Made by a program: the position numbers and the translations under genes
The notes under the pieces: generated by a model
The model's database searches: none
The model's input: only the letters and a program-made list of their open reading frames with translations
Told to the model about the DNA's origin: nothing
NCBI GenBank assembly: GCA_034667405.1
Contig: JAXDJX010000001.1
Span: forward strand, 1-37,107
Source of the DNA: JANXVR01 sp034667405
GTDB taxonomy: Bacteria; Actinomycetota; UBA4738; HRBIN12
DNA length: 37,107 nt
Direction: 5' to 3'
Shown here: positions 1 through 7,628 of the stretch, one piece after another
How the letters are laid out: every line of letters starts with the position of its first letter
How positions within the stretch are numbered: the first letter of the stretch is position 1

Positions 1-216
1 CCCTTGCCCTTGCCCTTGCCCTTGCCCTTGCCCTTGCCCTTGCCCTTGCCCTTGCCCTTGCCCTTGCCCTTGCCCTTGCCCTTGCCCTTGCCCTTGCCCT
101 TGCCCTTGCCCTTGCCCGTGCCCTTGCCCTTGCCCTTGCCCTTGCCCTTGCCCTTGCCCTTGCCCTTGCCCTTGCCCTTGCCCTTGCCCTTGCCCTTGCC
201 CTTGCCCTTGCCCTTG
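1..216. repeat. CCCTTG hexamer tandem repeat, 36 units
   Basis: Thirty-six consecutive CCCTTG units start at the first base of the window, so the true length is unknown. Only one unit differs (CCCGTG at 115-120). The repeat runs straight into a degraded IS3-type transposase gene at 217. Read on the minus strand in the transposase frame, each unit is GGC AAG (Gly-Lys). The intact relative in this window has one CTTGCC at the matching place (17144-17149), so the array is probably an expansion of transposase codons. Read on the plus strand it gives a Pro-Leu polymer that I do not regard as a protein. Confidence 0.95.
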
Positions 217-600
217 CCCGTTGATGTTCGGCGATGTCGGTCAGCCACAGGGCGTTGGGCCGGCTCGCCGCAAAGACGCGCCGGATCAGGTCGTCATGGA
301 CCGCCGGTCCGGTCGCTTGGCCCCTCGCCACTTTCGGGCAAGGACCGAGAAAATCCCGTGAGATGCAAAGACGCTGCACCCGGTCTCGCTTGCTCCGATG
401 CGGTGTTCTGCGTGGAGTTCGTGGCGATGAAGCGGTAGCCGAAGGTTGGATCGTCGGCGTGGATCTCACGCGCGGCGTCGGCCAGGTGAGCGTCGTTCCA
501 GTCTCTGGAACTGACCGGGCGGTGCTCTACTTGGTGCAGACCCTCCGTCAATTCCTTGACCCTGGAGACCACGGCAGGGTCGACGGTCCTATCCGACCTT
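217..600 (-). pseudogene. Degraded IS3-family transposase orfB fragment
   Basis: The minus strand carries pieces that match the orfB of the IS at 16662-17905: SxRDWNDAHLADAA against SARDWGDAHLVHAA, then a Y-R-F-I-A stretch. At the DNA level 225-300 aligns by eye with 17165-17240. The reading frame is broken several times and the middle part has drifted badly. No complete DDE core remains. It is an old relic of the same or a closely related insertion sequence, and its left end has become the hexamer array. Confidence 0.7.
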
Positions 601-760
601 GAGCCTGACGAGCATCAACGTTTGCAGGTCATCGTCGTACTCCCGAGAACCTAGCTCGCCTGACGGCGCGCGAGAGGTCCGTCATCTCCCTTCGGTCCTA
701 ATCTGCTCGGCGGGGAGCCATCTCTTATCGAGATCTGGTTGCTGTTTCAAAGAGGAATCT

Positions 761-1087
761 CTATCTCGCCGCGCTGGCCTGCCGGCGAGCGGGGGCCTTC
801 TTCCTTGTAGGTGTCTTTTTCCGGGCAGTCTTCGTCCTTGTAGGTGTCTTTTTCCGGGCAGTCTTCGTCGTGGTTTTCCGTGGACGCCCCCGCACTGCCT
901 TGGGAGTCGCGAGCGTCACGGTCGTTGGCTTCCGGCCACGCTTCGGCGTTCTCGCGCCTGCGAGGAGTTCATCCAGGTGTTGGCGACACAGATCGATCAC
1001 CAGGTTCGCGCCGCCCGCACGGAGCGACACGGTTTCGACTGCTGGCTGCCCACACCGATCACATACCAGTACGAGTGCCTCGCTCAT
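761..1087 (-). CDS. Small zinc-module protein with histone H1-like tail
   Basis: This 108-residue protein has two parts. Residues 9-45 hold a CDRC pair, a stretch ETVSLRAGGANLVIDL and then CRQHLDELL, so C-x2-C plus C-x2-H could bind one zinc. The middle stretch resembles the beta-hairpin of the Lsr2 dimerization domain (ETVSF...YEIDL). From about residue 48 the protein is Lys/Arg/Thr/Pro rich, with two AT-hook-like cores (RGRKP, RGRPRK) and a repeated KKTPTRTKTAR motif, like bacterial H1-type proteins. AAGGGA about 7 bases before ATG 1087 supports the start. A nucleoid-associated DNA-binding role is my inference. The plus gene at 1206 is a divergent neighbour with the same zinc module. Confidence 0.75.
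   Translation of the reverse strand: MSEALVLVCDRCGQPAVETVSLRAGGANLVIDLCRQHLDELLAGARTPKRGRKPTTVTLATPKAVRGRPRKTTTKTARKKTPTRTKTARKKTPTRKKAPARRQASAAR
804..869. repeat. Perfect 33-bp tandem duplication in the basic tail
   Basis: Positions 804-836 and 837-869 are identical 33-bp units lying head to tail. They sit in frame in the minus-strand gene at 761-1087 and each codes for 11 residues of the Lys/Thr/Arg tail. The exact identity suggests a recent duplication that lengthened the basic tail without a frame change. Confidence 0.95.
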
Positions 1088-1205
1088 CTACAGATCCCTT
1101 CGGTTCGTGAACACCAAGGATAGGCGAACAGGAACGCCGATATCCGTGAACTCTTTGTGCCCCAAAAGGCAATGAGCTATTGAGAAACGAGGAGAAGGGC
1201 GGGCG

Positions 1206-1478
1206 ATGAACGGTTGCGCGCGCTGCGGTATGGACGAGATCACCACCATCACGGTCGTGGCGGAGGGGAGGGAAGCGGAGTTGGACCTCTGTCCTCTCCA
1301 CCTTGAGGAACTGGTGAGTGCCGCGAAACCGCAAGTTGGGCTCTCTGCCACCTCACGTTCAGGGGTTGGACACGGGCACGGATCCACGCTCGGGTCCCGG
1401 ATGCCTCTGGCCGACCTTGACCGCAGCCGACGGATCACCGTGACGGCGGGATGGCCATCTACATCGCTGGCGGAATAA
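1206..1478 (+). CDS. Small C2CH zinc-module protein
   Basis: The 90-residue product starts with CARCGMDEITT, continues to ELDLCPLHLEELV, and so has the same C-x2-C...C-x2-H module as the divergent gene at 761-1087. The remaining 50 residues have no recognisable domain and no basic tail. AGGAGAAGGG lies 6-8 bases before the ATG. The two genes are probably diverged paralogues arranged head to head with about 120 bp between them. The first 40 residues are convincing; the C-terminal half is composition-poor and may have drifted. Function unknown. Confidence 0.6.
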   Translation: MNGCARCGMDEITTITVVAEGREAELDLCPLHLEELVSAAKPQVGLSATSRSGVGHGHGSTLGSRMPLADLDRSRRITVTAGWPSTSLAE

Positions 1479-1636
1479 CGGGGGATTGTCATCAGGCTCT
1501 CACCGAGAGCCCCACGTGTTCAACGGTCCACAAGTCGGTAACTCCCTGATTTGCGGTCCTCCCTAATGCCGACTGGCGGTAGATCAAGATCCGGCGGAGC
1601 ATCCAGAAATATGAGTGATGATGAAAGGGGAGAGTC

Positions 1637-3139
1637 ATGACCGACACCCTTGAACAGGACGACGTCGAGCCATCGAGCGAAGAGTGTCCGGCCGTCCACT
1701 CGAGGCGAGCGCTCCTCGCCGGCGCAGCCGGGGCGGCGGGCATCGCGATCACGTCTGTCGTCGCGGAGGGGATCCTCGGCGTGGACGTTGCCCAGGCCAC
1801 TACGGTGACGGCGGTCGGCTGCGAGTACGTGATGACGTGGGACGGGACGACGGCCCAGGCCATCAACGGCCACAACAACAACGTCGATTACTCAGGGTCG
1901 GATTGGGCCACGGTCTGGAACCAGATGATCGCGCACCTCAACGGACTCACCGTGCCCGGCGGGAAGGTGCGCATCCAGAAATCAGACGCCAACAACGGCG
2001 TCATCCTTATCTCGACGACGCTCAACACCTGCCCGAACCTCTCCGTGGACGGTGGCGGGGCAGGAGTGGTGCTCCAAGCCAAGAGTTCCTTCACCAGCGG
2101 GACCAACGGTTCGAACATGGTCGATGCGGGTCACCCTGGAGCCGCCGTTGGTCAGTTCCACCTGGATGACGTCACGCTCGACTGCAACGGCGGTGCCGCC
2201 CAGAACGGCATCCTCGCCTACTCGGGGGCCGCGGTGACGAGCTACATCACCCGCTGCTCGATCTCAGGCTTCGGCACGGCCGGGATTGCGCTTGGCAAGA
2301 TCGGGGATGCCACAGGCTCCTCGGATGTCTGGGTCTCCCACTGCGTCATCGGGCCTGGGGCGACCGGCTCCCACGCCTCGATAGATGTTTATGACGGAGA
2401 TGCCCACATCCTGTGGTGCAACCTGTACCAAGGCGGGAGCTACGGGGTCTACATCGACGGGGCCTCAACAGTCGAGGTGAAGTTCTGCCACTGCGTCATC
2501 AAGAGCTCGGTCACGACGGGGGCACCCGTCTGGGTCGCGGGCGCTCAGAACACGGTGCTCATGGGCAACTACCTCGACAACGTGAGCAACGCCTTCGGCG
2601 GGATCACGCTGATGGGTACGACGAGTCACGGCTCGATCCTGAAGACGAGGATCCTCGGGAACCACTTCAACATGAACTCGGCGAATCCCGCGATCTACGT
2701 CGACGATGCTGCGGCGATCTCCATGAACAATCTCCTGATCTCTGACAACAACATCGCCGGGAACGCCTCTCCCTTCACGCCCGAGATCGTGCAGTTCAAC
2801 AGTGTTCCGGCGAGCCTCCTCACCTCGTGCCTGATCGAGGACAACACCGGGAACAACGTCACGACCATCTACAGCCTCTCGGGTACCTCAACGGGCACAC
2901 CAGCATCCATCGAATCCAACGTGCTCGGCAACAGCGCCTCTATGACTTATGGGGTTGCTTCTTTCGCCGGCACGCTCACGAAGGTAATCACGCACAACCT
3001 GATCGCCGCACCTTCGGTGGTCCTGGTAACCCCGAGCGCCGATCGCCGCGCCTGGGTCACCGCGATCTCCGCGACGCAGTTCACGATCAACCTTTCGGCT
3101 GTACTGACCGGCCCTGTCTATTGGCGGGCGTCGATCTGA
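1637..3139 (+). CDS. Tat-exported right-handed beta-helix protein
   Basis: A 500-residue protein with a Tat-type signal (SRRALLAGAAGAAGIAI, about residues 22-45). It is followed by repeated short beta-strand turns rich in Gly, Asn and Val (NGIL, GVYIDG, ISMNNLLISDNNI) typical of the pectate-lyase-like parallel beta-helix fold. The last 60 residues (HNLIAAPSVVLVTP ... YWRAS) look like the small beta-sandwich ends of phage tail-fibre and polysaccharide-binding proteins. AAGGGGAGAGTC precedes the ATG. It is probably exported folded and binds or cleaves a polysaccharide; no catalytic residues can be assigned by eye. The GDSL hydrolase gene begins 57 bp downstream, so the two are likely cotranscribed. 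Confidence 0.85.
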   Translation: MTDTLEQDDVEPSSEECPAVHSRRALLAGAAGAAGIAITSVVAEGILGVDVAQATTVTAVGCEYVMTWDGTTAQAINGHNNNVDYSGSDWATVWNQMIAHLNGLTVPGGKVRIQKSDANNGVILISTTLNTCPNLSVDGGGAGVVLQAKSSFTSGTNGSNMVDAGHPGAAVGQFHLDDVTLDCNGGAAQNGILAYSGAAVTSYITRCSISGFGTAGIALGKIGDATGSSDVWVSHCVIGPGATGSHASIDVYDGDAHILWCNLYQGGSYGVYIDGASTVEVKFCHCVIKSSVTTGAPVWVAGAQNTVLMGNYLDNVSNAFGGITLMGTTSHGSILKTRILGNHFNMNSANPAIYVDDAAAISMNNLLISDNNIAGNASPFTPEIVQFNSVPASLLTSCLIEDNTGNNVTTIYSLSGTSTGTPASIESNVLGNSASMTYGVASFAGTLTKVITHNLIAAPSVVLVTPSADRRAWVTAISATQFTINLSAVLTGPVYWRASI

Positions 3140-3196
3140 TGGGCCTGAGCGGGTGGGCAACATGGGAGCGCGAGTCGTAAAAAGGCGGAGGCGCGG

Positions 3197-4300
3197 ATGC
3201 GGTGGAAACGGCTGATCTCCTGGCGGAACGGCTGCCTTCTTCTTCTCGTGCTGGATGTCGCGGTATTGGGCTGGGTCTGGGAGATCCTCCCAAAGGACTT
3301 ATCAGCCGCACTCGGGCGGCACCCGATACGACCGCCGCAAGTGCAGCTCGCCCGCGGTGGCACGTATCTCGCGATCGGCGACTCTTACTCCGCGGGCGAA
3401 GGACTCGCGCCCTTCCTCACGGGCACGCAAGACGTGGCCCAAGGAGGGGACAGGTGCCATCGATCGGAGCGTGCCTATCCCCGACTTGTGGATGTTCCCG
3501 GGCATCCCTTGGTGTTCCGTGCGTGCTCGGGAGCGCTCATCTCCAACGTGTTCGACGTCGAGCAGGTGCACGAAGGTGTCCCCGACTCCCAGGGCCTCCA
3601 GATCGGCGCAGATCAGCTCGGACCGAACGGCAAGCTCGATCAGAAGGTCTCACTCATCACTGTGACGATCGGCGGGAACGATATGCAGTTCGCTGACGTA
3701 CTGAGCTTCTGCGCGAGGAGAAGCCAGTGCATGGATGACACCTTCGGCATCTGCGGAAGTCTTCGGACGTGCATCGAATCGAACCTGCAGAGCGTCGACG
3801 CCGACCTCAAGCATTTCTTCGAGGAACTCAGCTCGGTCGCAGGACCCAAGGTCCGGATCATAGCGCTCGGTTATCCCCCCTTGTTCCCGGAGAACCTGCG
3901 GTACAGGGATTGCGAACTGATCAGGGCTTGGGATCCATCAGAACGGATGGCGATCCGAGGTTTTGGATTCCGCCTTGATGGAATGATCGCCCAGAACGCG
4001 GCGGCGGTCGGGGCAGACTACATTGATACGTTCCGATATTTTGCCGGGCATGAGCCCTGCACCCCCGTCCCATGGCTGAACTACGTGAACCTTCCCGGCG
4101 GCGACACGATCGTAGACGGTTCTTTCCATCCCAACGCACTCGGCCAAGCCATGATGGCCAGGATGGTCGCATGTCAGCTCGTTACCTACCCAACGGCTGC
4201 CGAGGCGGCCGCCGCTGCCGAGGAGGACCTGGCGGCCGCATGCGTCGCGCAGGGGGCGGGTCAATCACCTGCCACCCCGTCTCCATCCCCGCCAGGATGA
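3197..4300 (+). CDS. Membrane-anchored GDSL/SGNH hydrolase
   Basis: A 367-residue SGNH-family esterase or lipase. The N terminus has a basic stretch and one hydrophobic segment (about residues 12-30), so the enzyme is anchored or exported. Block I is GDSYSAGEG (nucleophile Ser near residue 62), block III is GGND (Asn near 161), and block V is DGSFHPN with the catalytic Asp/His near 307-311. Six or more cysteines in the core suggest extracellular disulfides. The tail is Ala-rich and then Pro/Ser-rich. GGCGGAGG precedes the ATG. The gene follows the beta-helix protein closely. Together they suggest removal of ester groups from, and turnover of, an extracellular glycan. The substrate is not shown by the sequence. 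Confidence 0.88.
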   Translation: MRWKRLISWRNGCLLLLVLDVAVLGWVWEILPKDLSAALGRHPIRPPQVQLARGGTYLAIGDSYSAGEGLAPFLTGTQDVAQGGDRCHRSERAYPRLVDVPGHPLVFRACSGALISNVFDVEQVHEGVPDSQGLQIGADQLGPNGKLDQKVSLITVTIGGNDMQFADVLSFCARRSQCMDDTFGICGSLRTCIESNLQSVDADLKHFFEELSSVAGPKVRIIALGYPPLFPENLRYRDCELIRAWDPSERMAIRGFGFRLDGMIAQNAAAVGADYIDTFRYFAGHEPCTPVPWLNYVNLPGGDTIVDGSFHPNALGQAMMARMVACQLVTYPTAAEAAAAAEEDLAAACVAQGAGQSPATPSPSPPG

Positions 4301-4920
4301 GACTAGCGACCGTCATTGGGAGGGGCGCGTGAACCAAGGTCCCTCCTTCGGGCAACACCTTAATGAAGAGGGACTATGTCTTGCCAGCAGTTCCCGCAAG
4401 GTAACGATCGCGACCACCGCCGAGGGCTTGACGCAGCGCTTGGACCCGGCCCTGATCAGCCCTTGAGGACTGGACGCAGTGGCAACGGGTCCAAGGTCAT
4501 GCATGCGGGCGCGATGTCGTACAGGTTGGGCCGCGGTGTCGTTGTCACACATTGTCGAACTTCACGTTGGAAGTCGAACCGGTTGAGGGACGGACACCTC
4601 CCCACGAATCATGGACATAGGTGTTTGCGAGCCTCCAGTCCAGGGCGACACCCCAGAGGAACGGGGGGCGAAAACGTAACGCTAGGACCTGAGGAGGCTG
4701 TGTCGGGGATCTCAAAAGGATCGCCGAGCTCGCGGCCCGTTCGGTGTAGCGGATCAAGCTGACCCGACATGCGTCCGGGTCCAGTCAGACGCACCCTTCG
4801 AGTGAACACGGCGAACGGGCCCGCGCGATCCTGCGCGTCCCTCGGTGGATCCGATTAGCGCCTCTCTTCCACGGCGAGATATCCGGGCAAGCAGAGGAAG
4901 GCGGGTTCATCTAGCAGTTC
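4301..4920. other. 620-bp stretch without a supported gene
   Basis: Short open frames exist on both strands, but none has a convincing start, domain or codon pattern. I see no intact IS end, tRNA or clear hairpin terminator. It separates the hydrolase gene from the small gene at 4921 and may be decayed sequence. Confidence 0.5.
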
Positions 4921-5295
4921 GTGATGGAGCGTCCAGAGGAACTCTCGGACCGGGCCTGGATACTCGGATGTAAGCAAAGGAGCAATCTGAACGCGCGATG
5001 GGAGCACATCGACATCGACCATGTCGACACAGATACCGTTGTGATCGCGGGACGTCATCACATCCAGGTGACGGTCACGCTGAGTGCGGCGGCCCCGGCC
5101 GAGTGGGCGACGTTCTTCCTGCAGGCTGATGGCTTCCATACGGTCGGACGTATCCAATGGAGGTTCGACGCGGATCGACGCAGCGTTTCCGCCAGCCCGA
5201 GGATCGACCCCGGCGGTCTTTGGGAGGAGGACTTCACATCGCGTGCTTACTCCGCGAACCGCCGATATGAGTACGAAGTGCTCAACCAACGCTGA
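4921..5295 (+). CDS. Hypothetical protein, about 124 residues
   Basis: The plus frame reads like a real small soluble protein: alternating hydrophobic strands (DTVVIAGRHHIQVTVTL, ATFFLQADGFHTVGRIQWRF) suggest a mostly beta fold. A stop codon at 4912-4914 fixes the start to GTG 4921 or ATG 4924. No good ribosome site lies close by. A minus frame of similar length overlaps it, but its composition is less protein-like. I do not recognise a family. Confidence 0.45.
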   Translation: MMERPEELSDRAWILGCKQRSNLNARWEHIDIDHVDTDTVVIAGRHHIQVTVTLSAAAPAEWATFFLQADGFHTVGRIQWRFDADRRSVSASPRIDPGGLWEEDFTSRAYSANRRYEYEVLNQR

Positions 5296-5507
5296 TCTTA
5301 AGCTCCGGCCCCTCCGTCCCGCGGTCGGTCCGTAACGTAAGGAGCTCCTCCTGCGGATGAACGTCCGCTGTCACCGGGGTTCGTCATAGTTCGAGTAAGG
5401 ATTATGCTCGTCCTTGCGACCCCCCGACTCCACGGTGCGCACGCTCGGACCCCCTTGGTCCTTTGAAAGATTTTGCGAGTGCCGTTCGTTGGCCGGCGGA
5501 GGCAGGG

Positions 5508-5732
5508 ATGACGCAGCCGTCGTTCGAGATATCGGTCAATGTGCCGGATGATGTCGCCCTCGTCTCCCTCAAAGGGGTGTTGGACACGGCGGGGGTAGAG
5601 CTGTTCAAAGCCCACCTGCGCAGCCTGCAAGGGGACTGGACCCAGGAGCTCATCATCGACCTCCGTGATCTTGCGTTCATCGACCCAGTCGCTCGAAAGG
5701 CAGATCTCTATGCGAGTAGGCGCTTGGGTTGA
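5508..5732 (+). pseudogene. STAS-domain protein, truncated by frameshift
   Basis: GGCGGAGG 5-6 bases before ATG 5508 fixes the start. The product begins like an anti-sigma-factor antagonist or other STAS protein: ISVNVPDDVALVSLKGVLDT, then ELIIDLRDLAFID, the strand that normally leads to the phosphorylated Ser and Leu-Arg helix. Here this reads FIDPVARKADLYASRRLG and stops after 74 residues, against about 100 in the family. The position expected to hold the conserved Ser/Thr is Pro-Val. A one-base shift near 5728 would open a frame to 5848. I read it as a decayed or shortened STAS protein. Confidence 0.6.
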
Positions 5733-5865
5733 GCCCGCGGTCGCCGCGACGAGAGTTAATGGTTCGGACGCGACCCGGAGAGGGCCTTACGGTCACCGAT
5801 ATGGATCCGCTGTGGGATGGTGCTCTCGCGATCCGACTGTTTGGCTAGCGCAGATCGGTCTGGAG

Positions 5866-6111
5866 TCAGCGTCTGAGCCGGAGCCCCCGTAGCAACTCAG
5901 ACATGTCGGTGTCCAGCCCCTCCGCCAGTCGGGCCAGCGTCAAGAGTCCTGGGGCCCGTTCTCCGCGCTCGATGCGACTGATCTGAGTGTGGTGCAAGTT
6001 CGACCGCTCGGCGAGCTCCTCCTGAGTAAGGCCAGCCGCCCGACGCCTCTTCGCCACCCGTGCGGCGACGTCTTGCAGTAGTGAAGAGCCTTCGGTGGGT
6101 CGCCTGGACAT
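5866..6111 (-). CDS. XRE-family helix-turn-helix regulator
   Basis: An 81-residue single-domain Cro/CI-type DNA-binding protein. Residues about 15-70 hold the five-helix domain (RRAAGLTQEELAERSNLHHT, then QISRIERGERAPGLLTLARL). There is no effector domain. It diverges from the AAA+ gene at 6207 with about 95 bp between starts, so it is a candidate regulator of that operon; this is inference from position only. The ribosome site before ATG 6111 is weak. Confidence 0.8.
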   Translation of the reverse strand: MSRRPTEGSSLLQDVAARVAKRRRAAGLTQEELAERSNLHHTQISRIERGERAPGLLTLARLAEGLDTDMSELLRGLRLRR

Positions 6112-6206
6112 TCGGCGACGGTGCGGGAGAATGTGCTAAGTCGTCCACAGCCAAAGCGCACATCCGCAGGTGGGGCCATTGAAGAGCTCGCAGGGAAGGA
6201 GAGGTT

Positions 6207-7628
6207 TTGGCAGGTACGGAGAATAAAGATGTCGTCTGTCCTAGATGTAGTCACGTTGATCTCTGGGACGGCGATGGAGGCGGAATCCTTACATGCTCGG
6301 CGTGCGCCGCTGTCTATACCTATTGGCCCTGCGTGACTTGCGACACGAGGAGCGCGGCACTTCTCGAACCACCGCCCCCTGGGGGCATCCACCAGTGTGC
6401 GAGATGCGGGCGCTTCGACATCGTGGCGCTCACCGATGACGTTAGGACGGAACAGCTCTGCGGGGTGTGCTTCGAATGGAATGAGACCGCTGCTCAAGCA
6501 GAGGGCTTCGTCTGCGGCTCCTGCTCGGAACGATGGTCGAAGCACACCTGCATCTACTGCGCGACCACGCTGCTCATCGCAGAGAGTGCCCAGGACGACG
6601 ACGGCATGTATCTGTGCAGGGGCTGCGGTCGTACATCTACTTTTCACTCCGTTCCTTATGCGCTAGGAACCGTCGTTCCGGACATCAGAGCTCTCGTCTA
6701 CCCAAACGATGACGGATCCGATGCCTCCGAGCCTTCCCCAGGAATGGGACACGCAACTAGCGAGGAGACGCTGGCGCGTTCGCTCAAGGCGCTCGACGAC
6801 ATGGTTGGGTTGGAACCGGTCAAGCGACAGGTGCGTGATCTCACGGATTTCCTCAAGATCACAGCGCTCCGTCATGACCAGGGGCTGAAGACGCCTGAGC
6901 TTAGCCACCATCTAGTCTTTGTGGGGAACCCGGGTACTGGGAAAACGACAGTAGCTCGCCGCATAGCCGAGATCTACGCCGCGCTCGGCATCTCTGACCG
7001 TCCGCTCGTCGTGGAGTGTGCCCGTGCCGATCTGGTAGGCGGGTACATCGGACAGACCGCTATCAAGACCGCAGCGAAGTTCGAGGAGGCGCGGGGAGGT
7101 GTGCTCTTCATCGACGAGGCCTATTCACTAGACGTGGGGGAAGACGCCGGGTGGGATTTCGGTCGGGAAGCCATCGATACGTTGCTCAAGCTCATGGAAG
7201 ACAACCGCCTTGCTGTCCGTGTCATCGTGGCTGGCTACCCGAAGCTGATGCGCGGCTTCCTCGAGATGAACCCCGGGCTCGACTCGCGGTTCGACCGCAC
7301 CATCGCCTTCCCCGATTACACCCCCGATGAACTCGTGAGGATCTTCGAGGGGCTTTGTGGCGAATCGGACTACGAACCGCTGGCCGATGCGGTCGATGCG
7401 GTGCGTGCTTTCATATCCGAGCAACGTCGGGACGAGTCCTTCGGTAACGCGCGGATGATTCGAAAGCTCTTCGAGAGCTCGATCGGGGCTCAGGCGTCTC
7501 GGCTGTCAGCAACCGGAGCCCCACCGGCAATGGAAGCTCTCCCGATCCTCACGGGAGCAGACATCGAGGCTGCCTCAAGGGCACTCGCCGATCCCGACGA
7601 CGAAGATAAGGGACCGGAGGCGTCGTGA
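6207..7628 (+). CDS. CbbX/SpoVK-type AAA+ ATPase with eight CxxC motifs
   Basis: A 473-residue fusion. Residues 1-150 carry eight CxxC pairs (CPRC, CSAC, CVTC, CARC, CGVC, CGSC, CIYC, CRGC), enough for four zinc ribbons. Residues about 185-460 are an AAA+ module of the CbbX/SpoVK/EccA type: LDDMVGLEPVKRQV, Walker A GNPGTGKTT near 241, the GYIGQTA pore-type segment, Walker B VLFIDEAY near 298, and an Arg finger in SRFDRTIAF. The family remodels protein complexes as hexamers. TTG 6207 follows AAGGAGAGG. The gene overlaps the next one by four bases, so the two products are probably made together. The substrate is unknown; the zinc array may recruit it. Confidence 0.88.
   Translation: MAGTENKDVVCPRCSHVDLWDGDGGGILTCSACAAVYTYWPCVTCDTRSAALLEPPPPGGIHQCARCGRFDIVALTDDVRTEQLCGVCFEWNETAAQAEGFVCGSCSERWSKHTCIYCATTLLIAESAQDDDGMYLCRGCGRTSTFHSVPYALGTVVPDIRALVYPNDDGSDASEPSPGMGHATSEETLARSLKALDDMVGLEPVKRQVRDLTDFLKITALRHDQGLKTPELSHHLVFVGNPGTGKTTVARRIAEIYAALGISDRPLVVECARADLVGGYIGQTAIKTAAKFEEARGGVLFIDEAYSLDVGEDAGWDFGREAIDTLLKLMEDNRLAVRVIVAGYPKLMRGFLEMNPGLDSRFDRTIAFPDYTPDELVRIFEGLCGESDYEPLADAVDAVRAFISEQRRDESFGNARMIRKLFESSIGAQASRLSATGAPPAMEALPILTGADIEAASRALADPDDEDKGPEAS

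Noticed and set aside
4..438. Open frame coding a long Pro-Leu polymer
   Set aside because: It is only the plus-strand reading of the CCCTTG array and the IS relic; no start signal or domain.
4855..5289. 144-codon minus frame opposite the gene at 4921
   Set aside because: Its residues are less protein-like than those of the plus frame and it lacks a ribosome site.
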